DNA of 64,000 bases from Salinivirgaceae bacterium (GCA_017527435.1 JAFXQB010000018.1:1-64000), one strand, 5' to 3'; shown: positions 36,384-45,849, numbered from the stretch's first letter. Notes: generated by a model not told the origin, from the sequence alone. Made by a program: numbers and translations.

Positions 36384-37664
36384 TTACCACGCAAACATTG
36401 GGCGCGGCATCATCATTTCGTTCACTTCGGCTTTCACTTTAGCGATAACGCTCTCGTTTTCGGGGTCGGCCAGAACGCGGTCAATCATATCAACAATAAT
36501 GTCCATATCCGATTCCTTCAGGCCGCGGGTGGTGATGGCTGGTGTGCCAAGGCGCAGGCCGCTGGTCTGCATTGCCGAGCGGGTGTCGAACGGCACAAGG
36601 TTCATATTCACCGTGATGTCGGCGGCAACAAGTGCTTTTTCTGCCACTTTACCAGTCAGTTCGGCGTATTTCGGACGCAGGTCAACCAGCATCGAGTGGT
36701 TGTCGGTTCCGCCCGAAACAATGTAGAATCCTTTGTTCATCATTCCTTTGGCCAGGGCGGCGGCATTCTTTTGCACTTGTTTCTGATACTCTTTGAACTC
36801 GGGTGTGAGTGCTTCGCCGAAGGCAACGGCTTTGGCTGCAATCACGTGCTCGAGCGGTCCGCCTTGTTGTCCTGGGAAGACGGCCGAGTTAATCAGGCTG
36901 CCCATCGAGCGGATTTCGCCTTTTTTGGTTGTCTTTCCGAACGGATTCGGGAAGTCTTTGCCAATCAGGATGATACCGCCGCGTGGTCCGCGCAGAGTTT
37001 TGTGAGTTGTTGATGTTACAATGTCGGCGTATTTAACAGGGTTGTCGAGCAGTCCGGCTGCGATGAGTCCGGCAGGGTGAGCCATATCCACCATCAGCAG
37101 AGCGCCGCAGGCGTCGGCAATCTGGCGCATACGCTTGTAGTCCCACTCGCGGCTGTAGGCCGAGCCACCGCCGATAATCAATTTCGGCTTCTCGCGCATT
37201 GCAATTTCTTCCATCTCATCGTAGTCAACGCGGCCGGTTTCCTTGTTCAGGTGGTAGGCGCAGGGGGTGTAAATCATACCCGATGTGTTCACAGCCGAGC
37301 CGTGCGAAAGGTGTCCGCCGTGTGCAAGGTCGAGACCCATAAACTTGTCGCCTGGTTTCAGCACTGCCAGCAGAACGGCTGCATTGGCCTGCGCGCCAGA
37401 GTGGGGCTGCACGTTGGCATATTCGGCGCCGTAGATTTTCTTCAGGCGCTCAATGGCCAGCGTCTCAACTTCGTCAACCACTTCGCAGCCGCCGTAGTGG
37501 CGTTTGCCCGGGTAGCCTTCGGCGTATTTGTTGGTCAGGCACGAGCCCATAGCCTGCATAACCTGGTCGCTCACAAAGTTTTCAGATGCAATCATCTCAA
37601 TGCCGCGCTTCTGGCGGGCGTACTCCTTGTCTATAAGGTCGAAAACAACACTGTCTTTATTCAT
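36384..37664 (-). CDS. glyA: Serine hydroxymethyltransferase
   Basis: A 426-residue PLP enzyme (serine to glycine plus 5,10-methylene-THF). Motifs: [30 protein letters not shown] (only in part), [13 protein letters not shown], the PLP lysine in [14 protein letters not shown] (about residue 222), and [20 protein letters not shown]. Length matches the bacterial family. It lies 32 bases downstream of the Lrp-type regulator gene, which may control it, and ends at a strong terminator. Confidence 0.96.
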   Translation of the reverse strand: MNKDSVVFDLIDKEYARQKRGIEMIASENFVSDQVMQAMGSCLTNKYAEGYPGKRHYGGCEVVDEVETLAIERLKKIYGAEYANVQPHSGAQANAAVLLAVLKPGDKFMGLDLAHGGHLSHGSAVNTSGMIYTPCAYHLNKETGRVDYDEMEEIAMREKPKLIIGGGSAYSREWDYKRMRQIADACGALLMVDMAHPAGLIAAGLLDNPVKYADIVTSTTHKTLRGPRGGIILIGKDFPNPFGKTTKKGEIRSMGSLINSAVFPGQQGGPLEHVIAAKAVAFGEALTPEFKEYQKQVQKNAAALAKGMMNKGFYIVSGGTDNHSMLVDLRPKYAELTGKVAEKALVAADITVNMNLVPFDTRSAMQTSGLRLGTPAITTRGLKESDMDIIVDMIDRVLADPENESVIAKVKAEVNEMMMPRPMFAW

Positions 37665-37696
37665 ATTGTTTCAAATTGTTATTGATTTATAAATAT

Positions 37697-38170
37697 TTAG
37701 TCATTCGATTCAATTGGGAATTGCCGGCGGAAACTCTCTTCGAGCGAGATGATGGTCTCGGTGCGCTCCACAATGTCGAGCCGTTGTAGTTTGTCCGACA
37801 GGATGCGGCGCAGGTGCTCGTTGTCGTGAGCCATCACCTTGATGAACAGCGAGTAGTTGCCGGTAACGTAGTGGCATTCAATTATTTCGGGAATTTTGAA
37901 GAGTTCTTCGGCGATGTCGTGATACAGGCAGGCTTTTTTCAGGTTGATGCCCACAAAGGCGCACGTTTTGTAGCCCAGATTCTGCGGGCTGACAATGAAT
38001 TCGGAACCTGTGATGATGCCGATGTTGGTGAGCCGCTGCACCCTTTGGTGTATGGCTGCACCTGACACACCGCACTCGCGTGCCACTTCAAGAAAAGGTG
38101 TGCGTGCGTTTTTCGAGATTATCGACAGAATCTTCTTGTCAAGTTCGTCGATGTTGTGGTTTTCGCTCAT
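37697..38170 (-). CDS. Lrp/AsnC family regulator
   Basis: A 157-residue feast/famine regulator. An N-terminal helix-turn-helix (ELDKKILSIISKNARTPFLE, VSGAAIHQRVQRL) is followed by a RAM ligand-binding domain (VGINLKKACLYHDIAEEL, CHYVTGNYSLFIKVMAHD). Such proteins sense amino acids and often control their synthesis or transport. Here it is transcribed toward glyA with a 32-base gap, so glycine/serine metabolism is a candidate target; that is inference from position. Confidence 0.88.
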   Translation of the reverse strand: MSENHNIDELDKKILSIISKNARTPFLEVARECGVSGAAIHQRVQRLTNIGIITGSEFIVSPQNLGYKTCAFVGINLKKACLYHDIAEELFKIPEIIECHYVTGNYSLFIKVMAHDNEHLRRILSDKLQRLDIVERTETIISLEESFRRQFPIESND

Positions 38171-38372
38171 AGTTAAAAGCCTTTAGATGTGTTTCCAAAA
38201 CTCCACAAATCAATCGCAGGGCAATTCGAGCCCCGCTTTTAATTTGACGCAAAGAAAACTAATTCTTCGGTACAAAACTTACAGTTCGGCCGTTTTTATC
38301 ACCTAAAAGTTAACAATCGTAAGTATGGCGATTTGTTGATTCGGCTAATCGATTATCCGATTCACCGCCCCA

Positions 38373-39185
38373 CTACCAATCCTTCTGCGTTCTGCGCCGT
38401 TGCGGTTGCGCTTTCTGCTTCTGAACCTTCTCCTGCACGTCTTTTTCGTCGTTCTCCAAGGCCTCCAGAATCCTCATTGCGTCCTCCTTCGACATCTGCT
38501 CGTCGTTCTGCTCTGGCTGCTGCTGTGCTTGTTGCGGCTGCTGTTGCTGATTATCCTGACTCTGCTGGTCCTGCTTGTCTTTTTGTTGCTGGTCCTGATT
38601 CTGCTGCTGGTCTTGCTGCTGGTCCTGCTGCTGGTCCTGATTTTGTTTTTGGTCTTGATTCTGCTGTTGGTCCTGCTTGTTCTGGTTCTGATTCTGCTGA
38701 TTTTCGTTCTGCTGTTGCTTCATCTTGTCCTGCGCCCAAGCCAGATTGTATTTGGTTTCCAGGTCGTTAGGATTGTTGCGCAGAGCGTTTTTGTAGGCAT
38801 CGATAGCGCCTTGCAGATTCTCCGACTGCAGCAGGCAGTTGCCCAGATTGTGATAAGCGGCGGCGCGTTTGGTTTTGTCAACGTCGGTTTTCGCGCCAAG
38901 CGCCTGATACTGCCGAGCGGCCTCCTCCATACGGCCCTGGCTCGCCATTGCGTTGGCAAGGTTGAACGACGCGTCCCAACTGTTCGGGTCCTGCTCCAAA
39001 GCCTTGCGGTAACTTGCTTCGGCGGCGGCAAAACGTGTCGAATCAACCTTTGTCGAGTCGGCGAAGGCGCTGTTGAACTGGCGGTTTCCCTGACGGATAT
39101 ATTTCCGCTCGGTTTGCGCCCCAGCCATCTGCGGAAGCGCTATTGCCAAAAGCAGAATTGCAACAAACAAACCTTTGATTTTCAT
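38373..39185 (-). CDS. batC: BatC: TPR protein with a Gln/Asn-rich region
   Basis: A 270-residue protein: signal peptide to about residue 23 (LPQMAGA), TPR repeats at about 45-165 (AAYHNLGNCLLQSENLQGAI, NDLETKYNLAWAQDKMK), then about 75 residues of almost only Q, N, D and K (about 168-240), and a basic end. It matches BatC of the Bacteroides aerotolerance operon. The Q-rich tail gives a Leu/Val-rich antisense frame that is not a gene. It is the last gene of the moxR-bat cluster and follows batB by 7 bases. Confidence 0.88.
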   Translation of the reverse strand: MKIKGLFVAILLLAIALPQMAGAQTERKYIRQGNRQFNSAFADSTKVDSTRFAAAEASYRKALEQDPNSWDASFNLANAMASQGRMEEAARQYQALGAKTDVDKTKRAAAYHNLGNCLLQSENLQGAIDAYKNALRNNPNDLETKYNLAWAQDKMKQQQNENQQNQNQNKQDQQQNQDQKQNQDQQQDQQQDQQQNQDQQQKDKQDQQSQDNQQQQPQQAQQQPEQNDEQMSKEDAMRILEALENDEKDVQEKVQKQKAQPQRRRTQKDW

Positions 39186-39192
39186 ATCTTTA

Positions 39193-40242
39193 CTATTTAA
39201 GCGTCAGTTTTGAATTTTTGAAGAAATTGATAGCGTTCAGGCGGCGGTTGCGGCGGTTGAGAATGAACACCTCAACCAGCAGAATCAGCAGTCCGAAGCC
39301 CAGAAAATACTGGTATTGTTCTTCGTATTCCGAATATATTTTCGCTTCCATCTCCACCTTCTCCATATTGTTCAGTTCGCTGAAGAGCGCGCTCAAGCCG
39401 CTTTTGGTGTTGTTGGCGCGAATGTATTTTCCGCCGCCCGCGGCTGCCACCTGTTTCAGCGTCGTCTCCTCGAGTTTCGATATTACCACATTTCCTTGAG
39501 CGTCAGTGCGATAGTCGCGTTGGCCGTTGCGGTTGACGGTCGGGATTGGTGCGCCCTGCGGCAGTCCCATACCCACCATATGAATGGTTACTCCCGCCTC
39601 GTTGGCTTTGGTGGCTGCCGCGATTGGATCGCCGTCGTGGTCCTCGCCGTCGGTGATAATGACGATTGCCTTATTTTTATCGTCGCCTGGCGTGAACGAC
39701 TTGACTCCCAGATTTATAGCCTTCTCCAAGGCCGTTCCCTGATTTGTCACCAGCGACGGATTGATTGACGAAAGGAACATTTTGGCGGCGGTGTAGTCGC
39801 TCGTCATCGGCAACTGCACAAAAGCATCGCCAGCAAAGACAATGAGCGCCAGTTTGTCGTCCTTCAGGCCGTCAATCATTTTCGAAATGGCGCGTTTTGC
39901 GTTCTCAAGGCGGTTGGGCGTAATGTCTTCGGCGAGCATACTGTTCGACACGTCGAGAGCCACAACCAACTCAATACCAGTGCGTTTCACATCGCGCAAC
40001 TTTGTGCCGAACTGCGGTCCTGCGGCGGCAATAATTATCAGCGCAAGCGCCACCAGCCCCAAAATCAGTTTCACCCAAGGCTTCGAAGCCGAAACGTCGG
40101 GCATCAGGCCCTTGACAAGGTCGCTGTCGCCAAAAGCCTGCAACGCGCGGCGGCGCATCATCCGCCCTGCAATGAAAATCAGCAGCAGGGCTGGCACCAG
40201 CAGCAGAAACAAAAGATATTGTGGATTAGCAAATTGGAACAT
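39193..40242 (-). CDS. batB: BatB: von Willebrand factor A membrane protein
   Basis: A 349-residue inner-membrane protein with two N-terminal membrane segments (about 8-25 and 58-75), a VWA domain in the periplasm, and a C-terminal membrane segment. The MIDAS motif DVSNS (D97, S99, S101) and later ligands in DYTAAKMFL and TDGEDHDGDP are intact. BatB is a partner of BatA; the pair binds metal and interacts with the MoxR ATPase. A repeat-rich spacer of about 180 bases separates it from batA. Confidence 0.9.
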   Translation of the reverse strand: MFQFANPQYLLFLLLVPALLLIFIAGRMMRRRALQAFGDSDLVKGLMPDVSASKPWVKLILGLVALALIIIAAAGPQFGTKLRDVKRTGIELVVALDVSNSMLAEDITPNRLENAKRAISKMIDGLKDDKLALIVFAGDAFVQLPMTSDYTAAKMFLSSINPSLVTNQGTALEKAINLGVKSFTPGDDKNKAIVIITDGEDHDGDPIAAATKANEAGVTIHMVGMGLPQGAPIPTVNRNGQRDYRTDAQGNVVISKLEETTLKQVAAAGGGKYIRANNTKSGLSALFSELNNMEKVEMEAKIYSEYEEQYQYFLGFGLLILLVEVFILNRRNRRLNAINFFKNSKLTLK

Positions 40243-40255
40243 TTTTTTTGTTGTT

Positions 40256-40420
40256 TAATCGGTGAATTGTTTAATCGGTGAATTGATTGTTGTCGTGGCG
40301 GACGCGGCACGCCACGTCCCTACAACACCTAACACCCAATACCCAACACCATTTAATTATTCATTATTAATTGTTAATTATTAATTTTTCATTGTCCATT
40401 GTCAACTGTCAATTCTCAAT
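40256..40420. repeat. Spacer with palindrome and low-complexity words (batA-batB)
   Basis: TTTAATCGGTGAATTG occurs twice, then a palindrome (GGACGCGGC / GCCACGTCC, 40300-40319), then ACACCTAACACCCAATACCC words and AATTATTAATTGTTAATTATTAA words. There is no gene here. Confidence 0.8.
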
Positions 40421-41416
40421 TTAACTCACTCCCCGCATCACGGTGTTGCGCATCAGCAGTTCAAGGGCGAGCAGCGCCAGGCCTGCAAGCAGCAGCGGCA
40501 AGTACTCCTCGTTCTTCTTGCTGTATTCTTTGGTCTCGATTTTCGATTTCTCGAGTTGGTCAATCTGCTCGTAAACCTCCTGCAGGCGGCGGTTGCTGGT
40601 GGCGCGGAAATAGCGGCCGTCGGTTTGGTTGGCAATCTGCGAAAGCACCTCCTCATCAATTTCGACATCGACATTCTGATAGTGCTTGTTGCCGAAGGCG
40701 TCGGTGAACGGATATGGCGCCTGGCCCTGCGTGCCAATGCCCACGGTGTAAACCCTGACGCCCATTGCCTGCGCAATGTCGGCGGCGGTGAGCGGCGGAA
40801 TCTCGCCTCGGTTGTTCACACCGTCGGTCATCAGAATCACAACCTTGCTTTTGGCTGTCGATTCCTTCAGGCGGCTCACAGCGTTGGCCAGCCCCACGCC
40901 AATGGCTGTTCCGTCCTCAATCATTCCGCTTTTCACGTCGTTAATCAGATTGATAAGCACGGCGTGGTCGGTTGTGAGCGGGCACTGCGTGAAACTCTCG
41001 CCAGCAAACACCACAAGGCCTATGCGGTCGTTGGGGCGGCCCGATATGAATTTTATGGCGTCGCTTTTTGCGGCTTCAAGGCGGTTGGGCTTGAAATCCT
41101 CGGCGAGCATACTGCCCGAAATGTCGAGCGCCACCACAATGTCGATTCCCTCGGTGGTTGTGTTGCTCCAGCGGTCGGTCGACTGCGGACGGGCCAGAGC
41201 CACCATCAGCACGGCCATTGCAAGCGTGCGCAGGGCGAAGGGCACGTGGCGCAGATACCATTTATAAGTACGCGGCGCTTTGGCGAATCCGTCGAGCGTC
41301 GAAAGGCGCACCGACGTGTCCATATCGCGGTGCTTCCATACGTACCAACCCACCATTGGTATCAGTAAAAGCAACAGATACAGCAGGTTAGGATTGTTGA
41401 ATGTTATATTTTCCAT
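40421..41416 (-). CDS. batA: BatA: von Willebrand factor A membrane protein
   Basis: A 331-residue inner-membrane protein with two N-terminal membrane segments (about 8-25, 57-75), a VWA domain with MIDAS DISGS (D98, S100, S102) and the TDGVNNRGEIPP loop, and a C-terminal membrane segment. This is the BatA family of the Bacteroides bat operon. It starts 3 bases after the BatD-like gene and is likely translated from the same mRNA. Confidence 0.92.
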   Translation of the reverse strand: MENITFNNPNLLYLLLLLIPMVGWYVWKHRDMDTSVRLSTLDGFAKAPRTYKWYLRHVPFALRTLAMAVLMVALARPQSTDRWSNTTTEGIDIVVALDISGSMLAEDFKPNRLEAAKSDAIKFISGRPNDRIGLVVFAGESFTQCPLTTDHAVLINLINDVKSGMIEDGTAIGVGLANAVSRLKESTAKSKVVILMTDGVNNRGEIPPLTAADIAQAMGVRVYTVGIGTQGQAPYPFTDAFGNKHYQNVDVEIDEEVLSQIANQTDGRYFRATSNRRLQEVYEQIDQLEKSKIETKEYSKKNEEYLPLLLAGLALLALELLMRNTVMRGVS

Positions 41417-41419
41417 AGT

Positions 41420-42418
41420 CTACTCCGTTTTTTCGTTTTGTTCGACTTTGGCCTCGCCTTCGGGCGCATCCTCATCGTCGCGAAGTTGCTCTACAGGCTT
41501 GGTTGTCAGCACAAAATGCTCAACAAAGGCGAAACTTGCCTCGTTCTCGTTGGCTTCGGCCTGCGCTTTCGCGAATTTCACAAAATCGGCCCGCTCGAGC
41601 AGGTCTTGCAAGTTGCTGCGCAGGTCTTTGTCGATTTCGGGCACGTTCTTGGTCATCTGCATAATCTCGGCCGTGGTGCTCTCCATCGCCTGCACGCCGA
41701 ATCGGCCGTTCAGATAGACGCGCACAATGTCGGTGAGCGACGAGTAGAACTCCTTCACCAGCCCGCGCTGCCAGAGTTTTTGCTCCTTGAGTTGGTCCAA
41801 CTGGCGCAGAGCGATAACGTGCGCTGGCTCCTGCGGTTTGGGTTTGGCAAAAATCGGCTCGTTGCGCTTGCGCTTGACAAGCACATAGACCACAAGCGCC
41901 ACAATGGCCGCCACAAGCAGCACCAGCATCGCCCATTTCACGTATGGCACCAGTTCGCTGATTTTGAACGGCGCCTCGGCCATTGGTTTCGGCGGGCAGA
42001 TTGCGTTGGCGTTTGCCGTGTCGAGCGGCATTGTCATCACGCCGTAATACACTTGTTCTGAATAGATTGTGTCGGCATTGCCGTTCGGGTCGAGAATGGC
42101 GAACGGCAGTTGGCGCACTGCGTACCAGCCGCTGTCGAAGTTGGTGACCACATATTTTTGGCTTATGCGGACAATGCCGTCGGCCAGCACAGAATCGACC
42201 GTTCCTGCCTCAACAATCTCGAGTCCGCGCGCCACGGTGTCAGCCATAACGGGCAGCATCACCTTGTAACCGTCTGGAAACGAAGCCTCAACGCGGAAAT
42301 TGGTCTGGTCACCAATGAGCATCATCGAAGTGTCGATTTTGGCCGAAACGCTCACTTGCGCATCGGCTCCCACCGCCAGCATCATCGCCATTACCAATAT
42401 TGTCAGATATTTAGACAT
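41420..42418 (-). CDS. BatD-like protein of the bat operon
   Basis: A 332-residue protein: signal peptide MSKYLTILVMAMMLAVGADA, an Ig-like periplasmic domain (VSVSAKIDTSMMLIGDQTN, KYVVTNFDSGWYAVRQLPF), one membrane segment at about 168-190 (KWAMLVLLVAAIVALVVYVL), and a cytoplasmic helical tail ending in an acidic stretch. The overall plan is that of a short BatD. Genes like this are common between the DUF58 gene and batA. I take ATG 42418; the frame runs 32 residues upstream into non-coding repeats. Its exact role is unknown. Confidence 0.75.
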   Translation of the reverse strand: MSKYLTILVMAMMLAVGADAQVSVSAKIDTSMMLIGDQTNFRVEASFPDGYKVMLPVMADTVARGLEIVEAGTVDSVLADGIVRISQKYVVTNFDSGWYAVRQLPFAILDPNGNADTIYSEQVYYGVMTMPLDTANANAICPPKPMAEAPFKISELVPYVKWAMLVLLVAAIVALVVYVLVKRKRNEPIFAKPKPQEPAHVIALRQLDQLKEQKLWQRGLVKEFYSSLTDIVRVYLNGRFGVQAMESTTAEIMQMTKNVPEIDKDLRSNLQDLLERADFVKFAKAQAEANENEASFAFVEHFVLTTKPVEQLRDDEDAPEGEAKVEQNEKTE

Positions 42419-42695
42419 TTTTGAATTGTGATTTTCGATTTTTGATTTACTGATTTCGCACAGATAACACAGAATACACAGATTTTTATCTCTAACCGAT
42501 TTTATCAGATTCAATCCGAACTATGTTCATCTGCCTTCATTTTAATTGTTAATTATTAATTGTTAATTGTTTAATTGGTGTTTCGTTGTTATCGGGGGCG
42601 GACGCGATAAATCGCATCCCTACCAACACCTAACACCTAACACCATATTCTATACATTGACTAACTCCTAAATTCTAATTCCTAACTCCTAAATC
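42419..42695. repeat. Spacer with palindrome and low-complexity words (DUF58 to BatD-like)
   Basis: ATTGTTAATTATTAATTGTTAATTG words, then a palindrome GGACGCGAT / ATCGCATCC (42600-42619), then ACCAACACCTAACACC repeats and CCTAAATTCTAATTCCTAACTCC words. No gene is seen. Confidence 0.8.
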
Positions 42696-43565
42696 TCACA
42701 CGCTTCGGTGCTTGAACAGTCCGATAAGCGGCTTCACGTAGTCGTCGCCTGTGGCAATGGTTGCGAAATCGACACCGCTGCGCTTGAACGCCGACTCGAC
42801 GTTGAGCGAGAGCGACGTCCACCAATGGCTGTAGGCCTCGCGCACGGCGCGGCTCGACGTGTCAACCCATTGTGTGGCGCCCGTTTCGGCATCGGTCATC
42901 TGCACAAGTCCAATCGACGGCATTTCGGTCTCGCGCTGGTCGTAAATGCGCAGAGCCACAAGGTCGTGCTTGCGGTTGGCAATGGTGAGCGCGTCGTTGA
43001 AACGCTCATCGATAAAGTCGGAAATGACGAACGCAATGCAGCGTTTCTTAATGGCGCTGGTCAGGTACTCCAAAGCCGCTGCTACATTGGTCTGGCGGCT
43101 CTGCGGCTCAAAGTTGAGCAGTTCCTGGATAATGCGCAGAATGTGCTTGCGGCCTTTCTGCGGCGGAATGAACTTCTCCACCTTGTCGCTGAACATTATT
43201 ACGCCAATCTTATCGTTGTTCTTAATGGCCGAAAACGAGAGCACTGCGGCGATTTCGGTCATCAGGTCGAGTTTGTACTGGCTGCGCGTGCCGAAGTTTT
43301 TCGAGCCGCTGACATCAATCAGCAGCATCACGGTCAGTTCGCGCTCCTCTTCAAAAACCTTGACAAACGGGTGGTTGAGCCGTGCCGTCACGTTCCAGTC
43401 AATGTCGCGAATGGCATCGCCGTAGTTGTACTCGCGCACCTCGCTGAATGTCATACCTTTACCTTTGAAGGCGCTGTGATACTCGCCCGCAAAAATCTGG
43501 TTCGACAGCCCGCGTGTCTTAATCTCAATGTGCCGTACCTTTTTTAATAATTCCGAAGTCTCCAT
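42696..43565 (-). CDS. DUF58 domain protein of the bat/moxR operon
   Basis: A 289-residue cytoplasmic protein of the DUF58 family: FAGEYHSAFKGKGMTFSEVR, YNYGDAIRDIDWNVTARL and a VWA-like core with DVSGS (D84, S86, S88). It lacks membrane segments and is thought to act with the MoxR ATPase and the VWA proteins. The order moxR-DUF58-BatD-like-batA-batB-batC is typical for Bacteroidota. It is separated from moxR by 163 bases, including another low-complexity spacer. Confidence 0.9.
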   Translation of the reverse strand: METSELLKKVRHIEIKTRGLSNQIFAGEYHSAFKGKGMTFSEVREYNYGDAIRDIDWNVTARLNHPFVKVFEEERELTVMLLIDVSGSKNFGTRSQYKLDLMTEIAAVLSFSAIKNNDKIGVIMFSDKVEKFIPPQKGRKHILRIIQELLNFEPQSRQTNVAAALEYLTSAIKKRCIAFVISDFIDERFNDALTIANRKHDLVALRIYDQRETEMPSIGLVQMTDAETGATQWVDTSSRAVREAYSHWWTSLSLNVESAFKRSGVDFATIATGDDYVKPLIGLFKHRSV

Positions 43566-43728
43566 AACTGAAGGACTGACTGATTAATTAATTGAAAGGG
43601 GAATGGTTAGAGTTTAGAGTTTAGTTTAAAGTTTAAACGCTTCGCTGTTTAACGGGTTGAAATATTTACGTTTAAGTTTTCAGTTTTCGTTAAACATCAA
43701 ATCTCTTACCTCTCACCTCTTACCTTTC
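43566..43728. repeat. Low-complexity spacer between moxR and the DUF58 gene
   Basis: GTTAGAGTTTAGAGTTTAGTTTAAAGTTTAAACGCTTCGCTGTTTAAC contains one copy of the AAACAGCGAAGCG motif (minus strand, about 43634-43652). It is followed by CTCTTACCTCTCACCTCTTACC words. Confidence 0.75.
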
Positions 43729-44724
43729 TCAAGGCACCTCCACCTTGTTCAATATCTCGTTTATAATGTCTTCGGTTGTAATGTTTTCGGCTTCAGCCTG
43801 ATACGTCAAACCGATACGGTGGCGCAGAACATCGTGGCAGACGGCGCGCACATCCTCGGGCACCACGTAGCCGCGGCGTTTAATGAACGCGTAGGCTTTT
43901 GCGGCTTTCGACAGACTAATGCTGGCACGCGGCGAACCGCCAAAGCCAATCATCTCTTTCAGATATTCGAGTTTGTACTCGTCGGGATAACGTGTAGCAA
44001 ACACAATATCAACAATATAACGCTCTATTTTTTCGTCCATATAGACGTCTTTCACAACCTCGCGTGCTTTGACAATCTCGTCGGTCGTGAGAATCTTGTT
44101 GGCCTTCGGGAAGGTGCGCTGAATGTTCTGACGCACAATGAGTTGCTCTTCTTCCTTCTTCGGGTAGCCGATAATCACCTTGAGCATAAAACGGTCCATC
44201 TGCGCCTCGGGCAGCGGATAGGTTCCCTCTTGCTCAATGGGGTTTTGGGTGGCCATCACCAGGAACGGTTTTTCGAGTTGGAAAGTGGTGTCGCCAATGG
44301 TGACCTGCTTCTCCTGCATCGCTTCGAGCAGTGCGCTCTGAACCTTTGCGGGGGCACGGTTAATCTCATCGGCCAACACGAAGTTGGTGAAAATGGGGCC
44401 TTTCTTCACGCTGAACTCCTCGGTTTTGGGGCTGTAAATCATTGTTCCAATCACGTCGGCAGGCAGCAAATCGGGTGTGAACTGGATTCGGCTGAACCCT
44501 GCGTTGATTGTCTGCGCCAACGTGTTAATTGCCAATGTCTTGGCCAATCCTGGAAGGCCTTCAAGAAGAATGTGCCCATCGGACAGCAAGCCAATCAGCA
44601 GACATTCAGTCAAATGCTTCTGACCCACAATCACCTTGTTCATCTCCATAGTGATTAGGTCGACAAACGAACTCTCGCGCTGTATGCGGTCGTTAAGTTC
44701 CTTGATATCAACAATTTCGCTCAT
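43729..44724 (-). CDS. MoxR-type AAA+ ATPase
   Basis: A 331-residue AAA+ protein. Walker A is GLPGLAKT (56-63), Walker B VLADEINRAP, followed by sensor residues (QNPIEQEGTYPLPEAQ) and an arginine-finger region (RASISLSKAAKAYAFI). MoxR ATPases act as chaperones on VWA proteins and DUF58 partners, here the bat products. It is the first gene of the cluster. A CAAATTTG box about 54 bases upstream resembles a promoter element, and the plus-strand PAP2 gene runs the other way. Confidence 0.93.
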   Translation of the reverse strand: MSEIVDIKELNDRIQRESSFVDLITMEMNKVIVGQKHLTECLLIGLLSDGHILLEGLPGLAKTLAINTLAQTINAGFSRIQFTPDLLPADVIGTMIYSPKTEEFSVKKGPIFTNFVLADEINRAPAKVQSALLEAMQEKQVTIGDTTFQLEKPFLVMATQNPIEQEGTYPLPEAQMDRFMLKVIIGYPKKEEEQLIVRQNIQRTFPKANKILTTDEIVKAREVVKDVYMDEKIERYIVDIVFATRYPDEYKLEYLKEMIGFGGSPRASISLSKAAKAYAFIKRRGYVVPEDVRAVCHDVLRHRIGLTYQAEAENITTEDIINEILNKVEVP

Positions 44725-44957
44725 AATTATTGTTTTATATGTTTTCGGTTTCTTATTATTTTTTCAACTCAACGGCGCAAATTTGATAAAACATTTGATA
44801 GGGCTGACACCTATTAACAAAAATTAACGGGGTTTAACGTTTTGTTAACGTTTTGGGGGGCGAGAAATCGGGCAATGGACGAATTGCTTTTCCGCTTTTC
44901 AGATATTGGTCCGGTGCGGCAAAAAATTGAATCGTAATTTTTACCATTTTTGCGCCC

Positions 44958-45782
44958 ATGCGAAACACAGGAACCGATATGAACGCATGCCAACATCCGA
45001 ACAAATTCGAGCCGACGGCCAAAAGGCTATGGCGCGGCCTTTGCGTTTGCGCAACCATTGTTGCATTGTCGCAATCGGCAGCGGCCGCATTTCGCGACAG
45101 CGTTCCCGCCATCGACGACACGCCTTGCAAGTTTCGCCCGCAGCAACTAATTGCACCGGCGGCGCTCATCACGGTTGGCGCCATTGGCGTTTCAAACGAC
45201 TGGTTTGTTGACTTGAAGAACGACTGGCGCGACAATCTTTACGATTGGCGCGGCGACCATCGTTTCCATATCGACGACTATGCGCAGTATCTGCCCATCG
45301 CATCGAATGTGGGGCTCGGATTTGTGGGCGTGCCGGCGCGTCATCCGTTCCGCGAGCGGCTGGTTGTATCGGCCACTGGCTACGTCACAATGCAGACAAT
45401 TGTGTGGGTCACCAAATATTTTGTTAATGAGAAGCGCCCCGATTCCAACGCCCGCAACTCGTTTCCGTCGGGGCACACGGCCATGGCTTTTGTTGGTGCC
45501 GAAATGATTCGCAAGGAATACGGAAACGCTTGGGGTGCAGGTGCTTACGTGTTTGCTAGCGGCATCGGCTTCATGCGCACCTACAATGACCGCCACTGGC
45601 TCAACGACGTGATTGGTGGCGCAGGCATCGGCATTCTGGCGGCAAACATCGCCTACTGGGTGCTGCCGCTTGAGCGGAAAATCCTGCGTTGGGACAATGA
45701 CAATTCAACTGAAATGAGTATAGTCCCCGTCTTCAATTCCGACGACAAAAGTTTCAGGATTGCTTTTACAGCAGTGTTTTAA
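44958..45782 (+). CDS. PAP2 family phosphatase
   Basis: A 274-residue membrane or periplasmic phosphatidic-acid phosphatase-type enzyme. The three PAP2 motifs are seen: KYFVNEKRP (KX6RP), PSGH in SFPSGHTAMAF, and RTYNDRHWLNDVIGG (the R-x5-H-x3-D motif). It may dephosphorylate lipid or undecaprenyl phosphates in the envelope. A hydrophobic N-terminal segment (GLCVCATIVALSQSAAAAF) looks like a signal peptide. It converges on nrdD, with the nrdD terminator in between. Confidence 0.88.
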   Translation: MRNTGTDMNACQHPNKFEPTAKRLWRGLCVCATIVALSQSAAAAFRDSVPAIDDTPCKFRPQQLIAPAALITVGAIGVSNDWFVDLKNDWRDNLYDWRGDHRFHIDDYAQYLPIASNVGLGFVGVPARHPFRERLVVSATGYVTMQTIVWVTKYFVNEKRPDSNARNSFPSGHTAMAFVGAEMIRKEYGNAWGAGAYVFASGIGFMRTYNDRHWLNDVIGGAGIGILAANIAYWVLPLERKILRWDNDNSTEMSIVPVFNSDDKSFRIAFTAVF

Positions 45783-45788
45783 TCAACC

Positions 45789-45820
45789 AAAAAAGCCGCA
45801 AACCCTTTCGGATTTGCGGC
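45789..45820 (-). terminator. nrdG-nrdD terminator
   Basis: An 8-bp stem GCCGCAAA / TTTGCGGC with a 10-base loop. On the minus strand it is followed by six T, just downstream of the nrdD stop. Confidence 0.75.
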
Positions 45821-45849
45821 CTGAATAAACTTATTATCCAACCTAATTT

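Noticed and set aside
38400..39200. A 266-residue plus-strand frame rich in Leu and Val
   Set aside because: It is the complement of the Gln-rich tract and TPRs of BatC; the composition follows from that and no start signals are seen.
43657..44658. A 333-residue plus-strand frame antisense to moxR
   Set aside because: The MoxR motifs on the minus strand are certain; this frame only mirrors their codon use.
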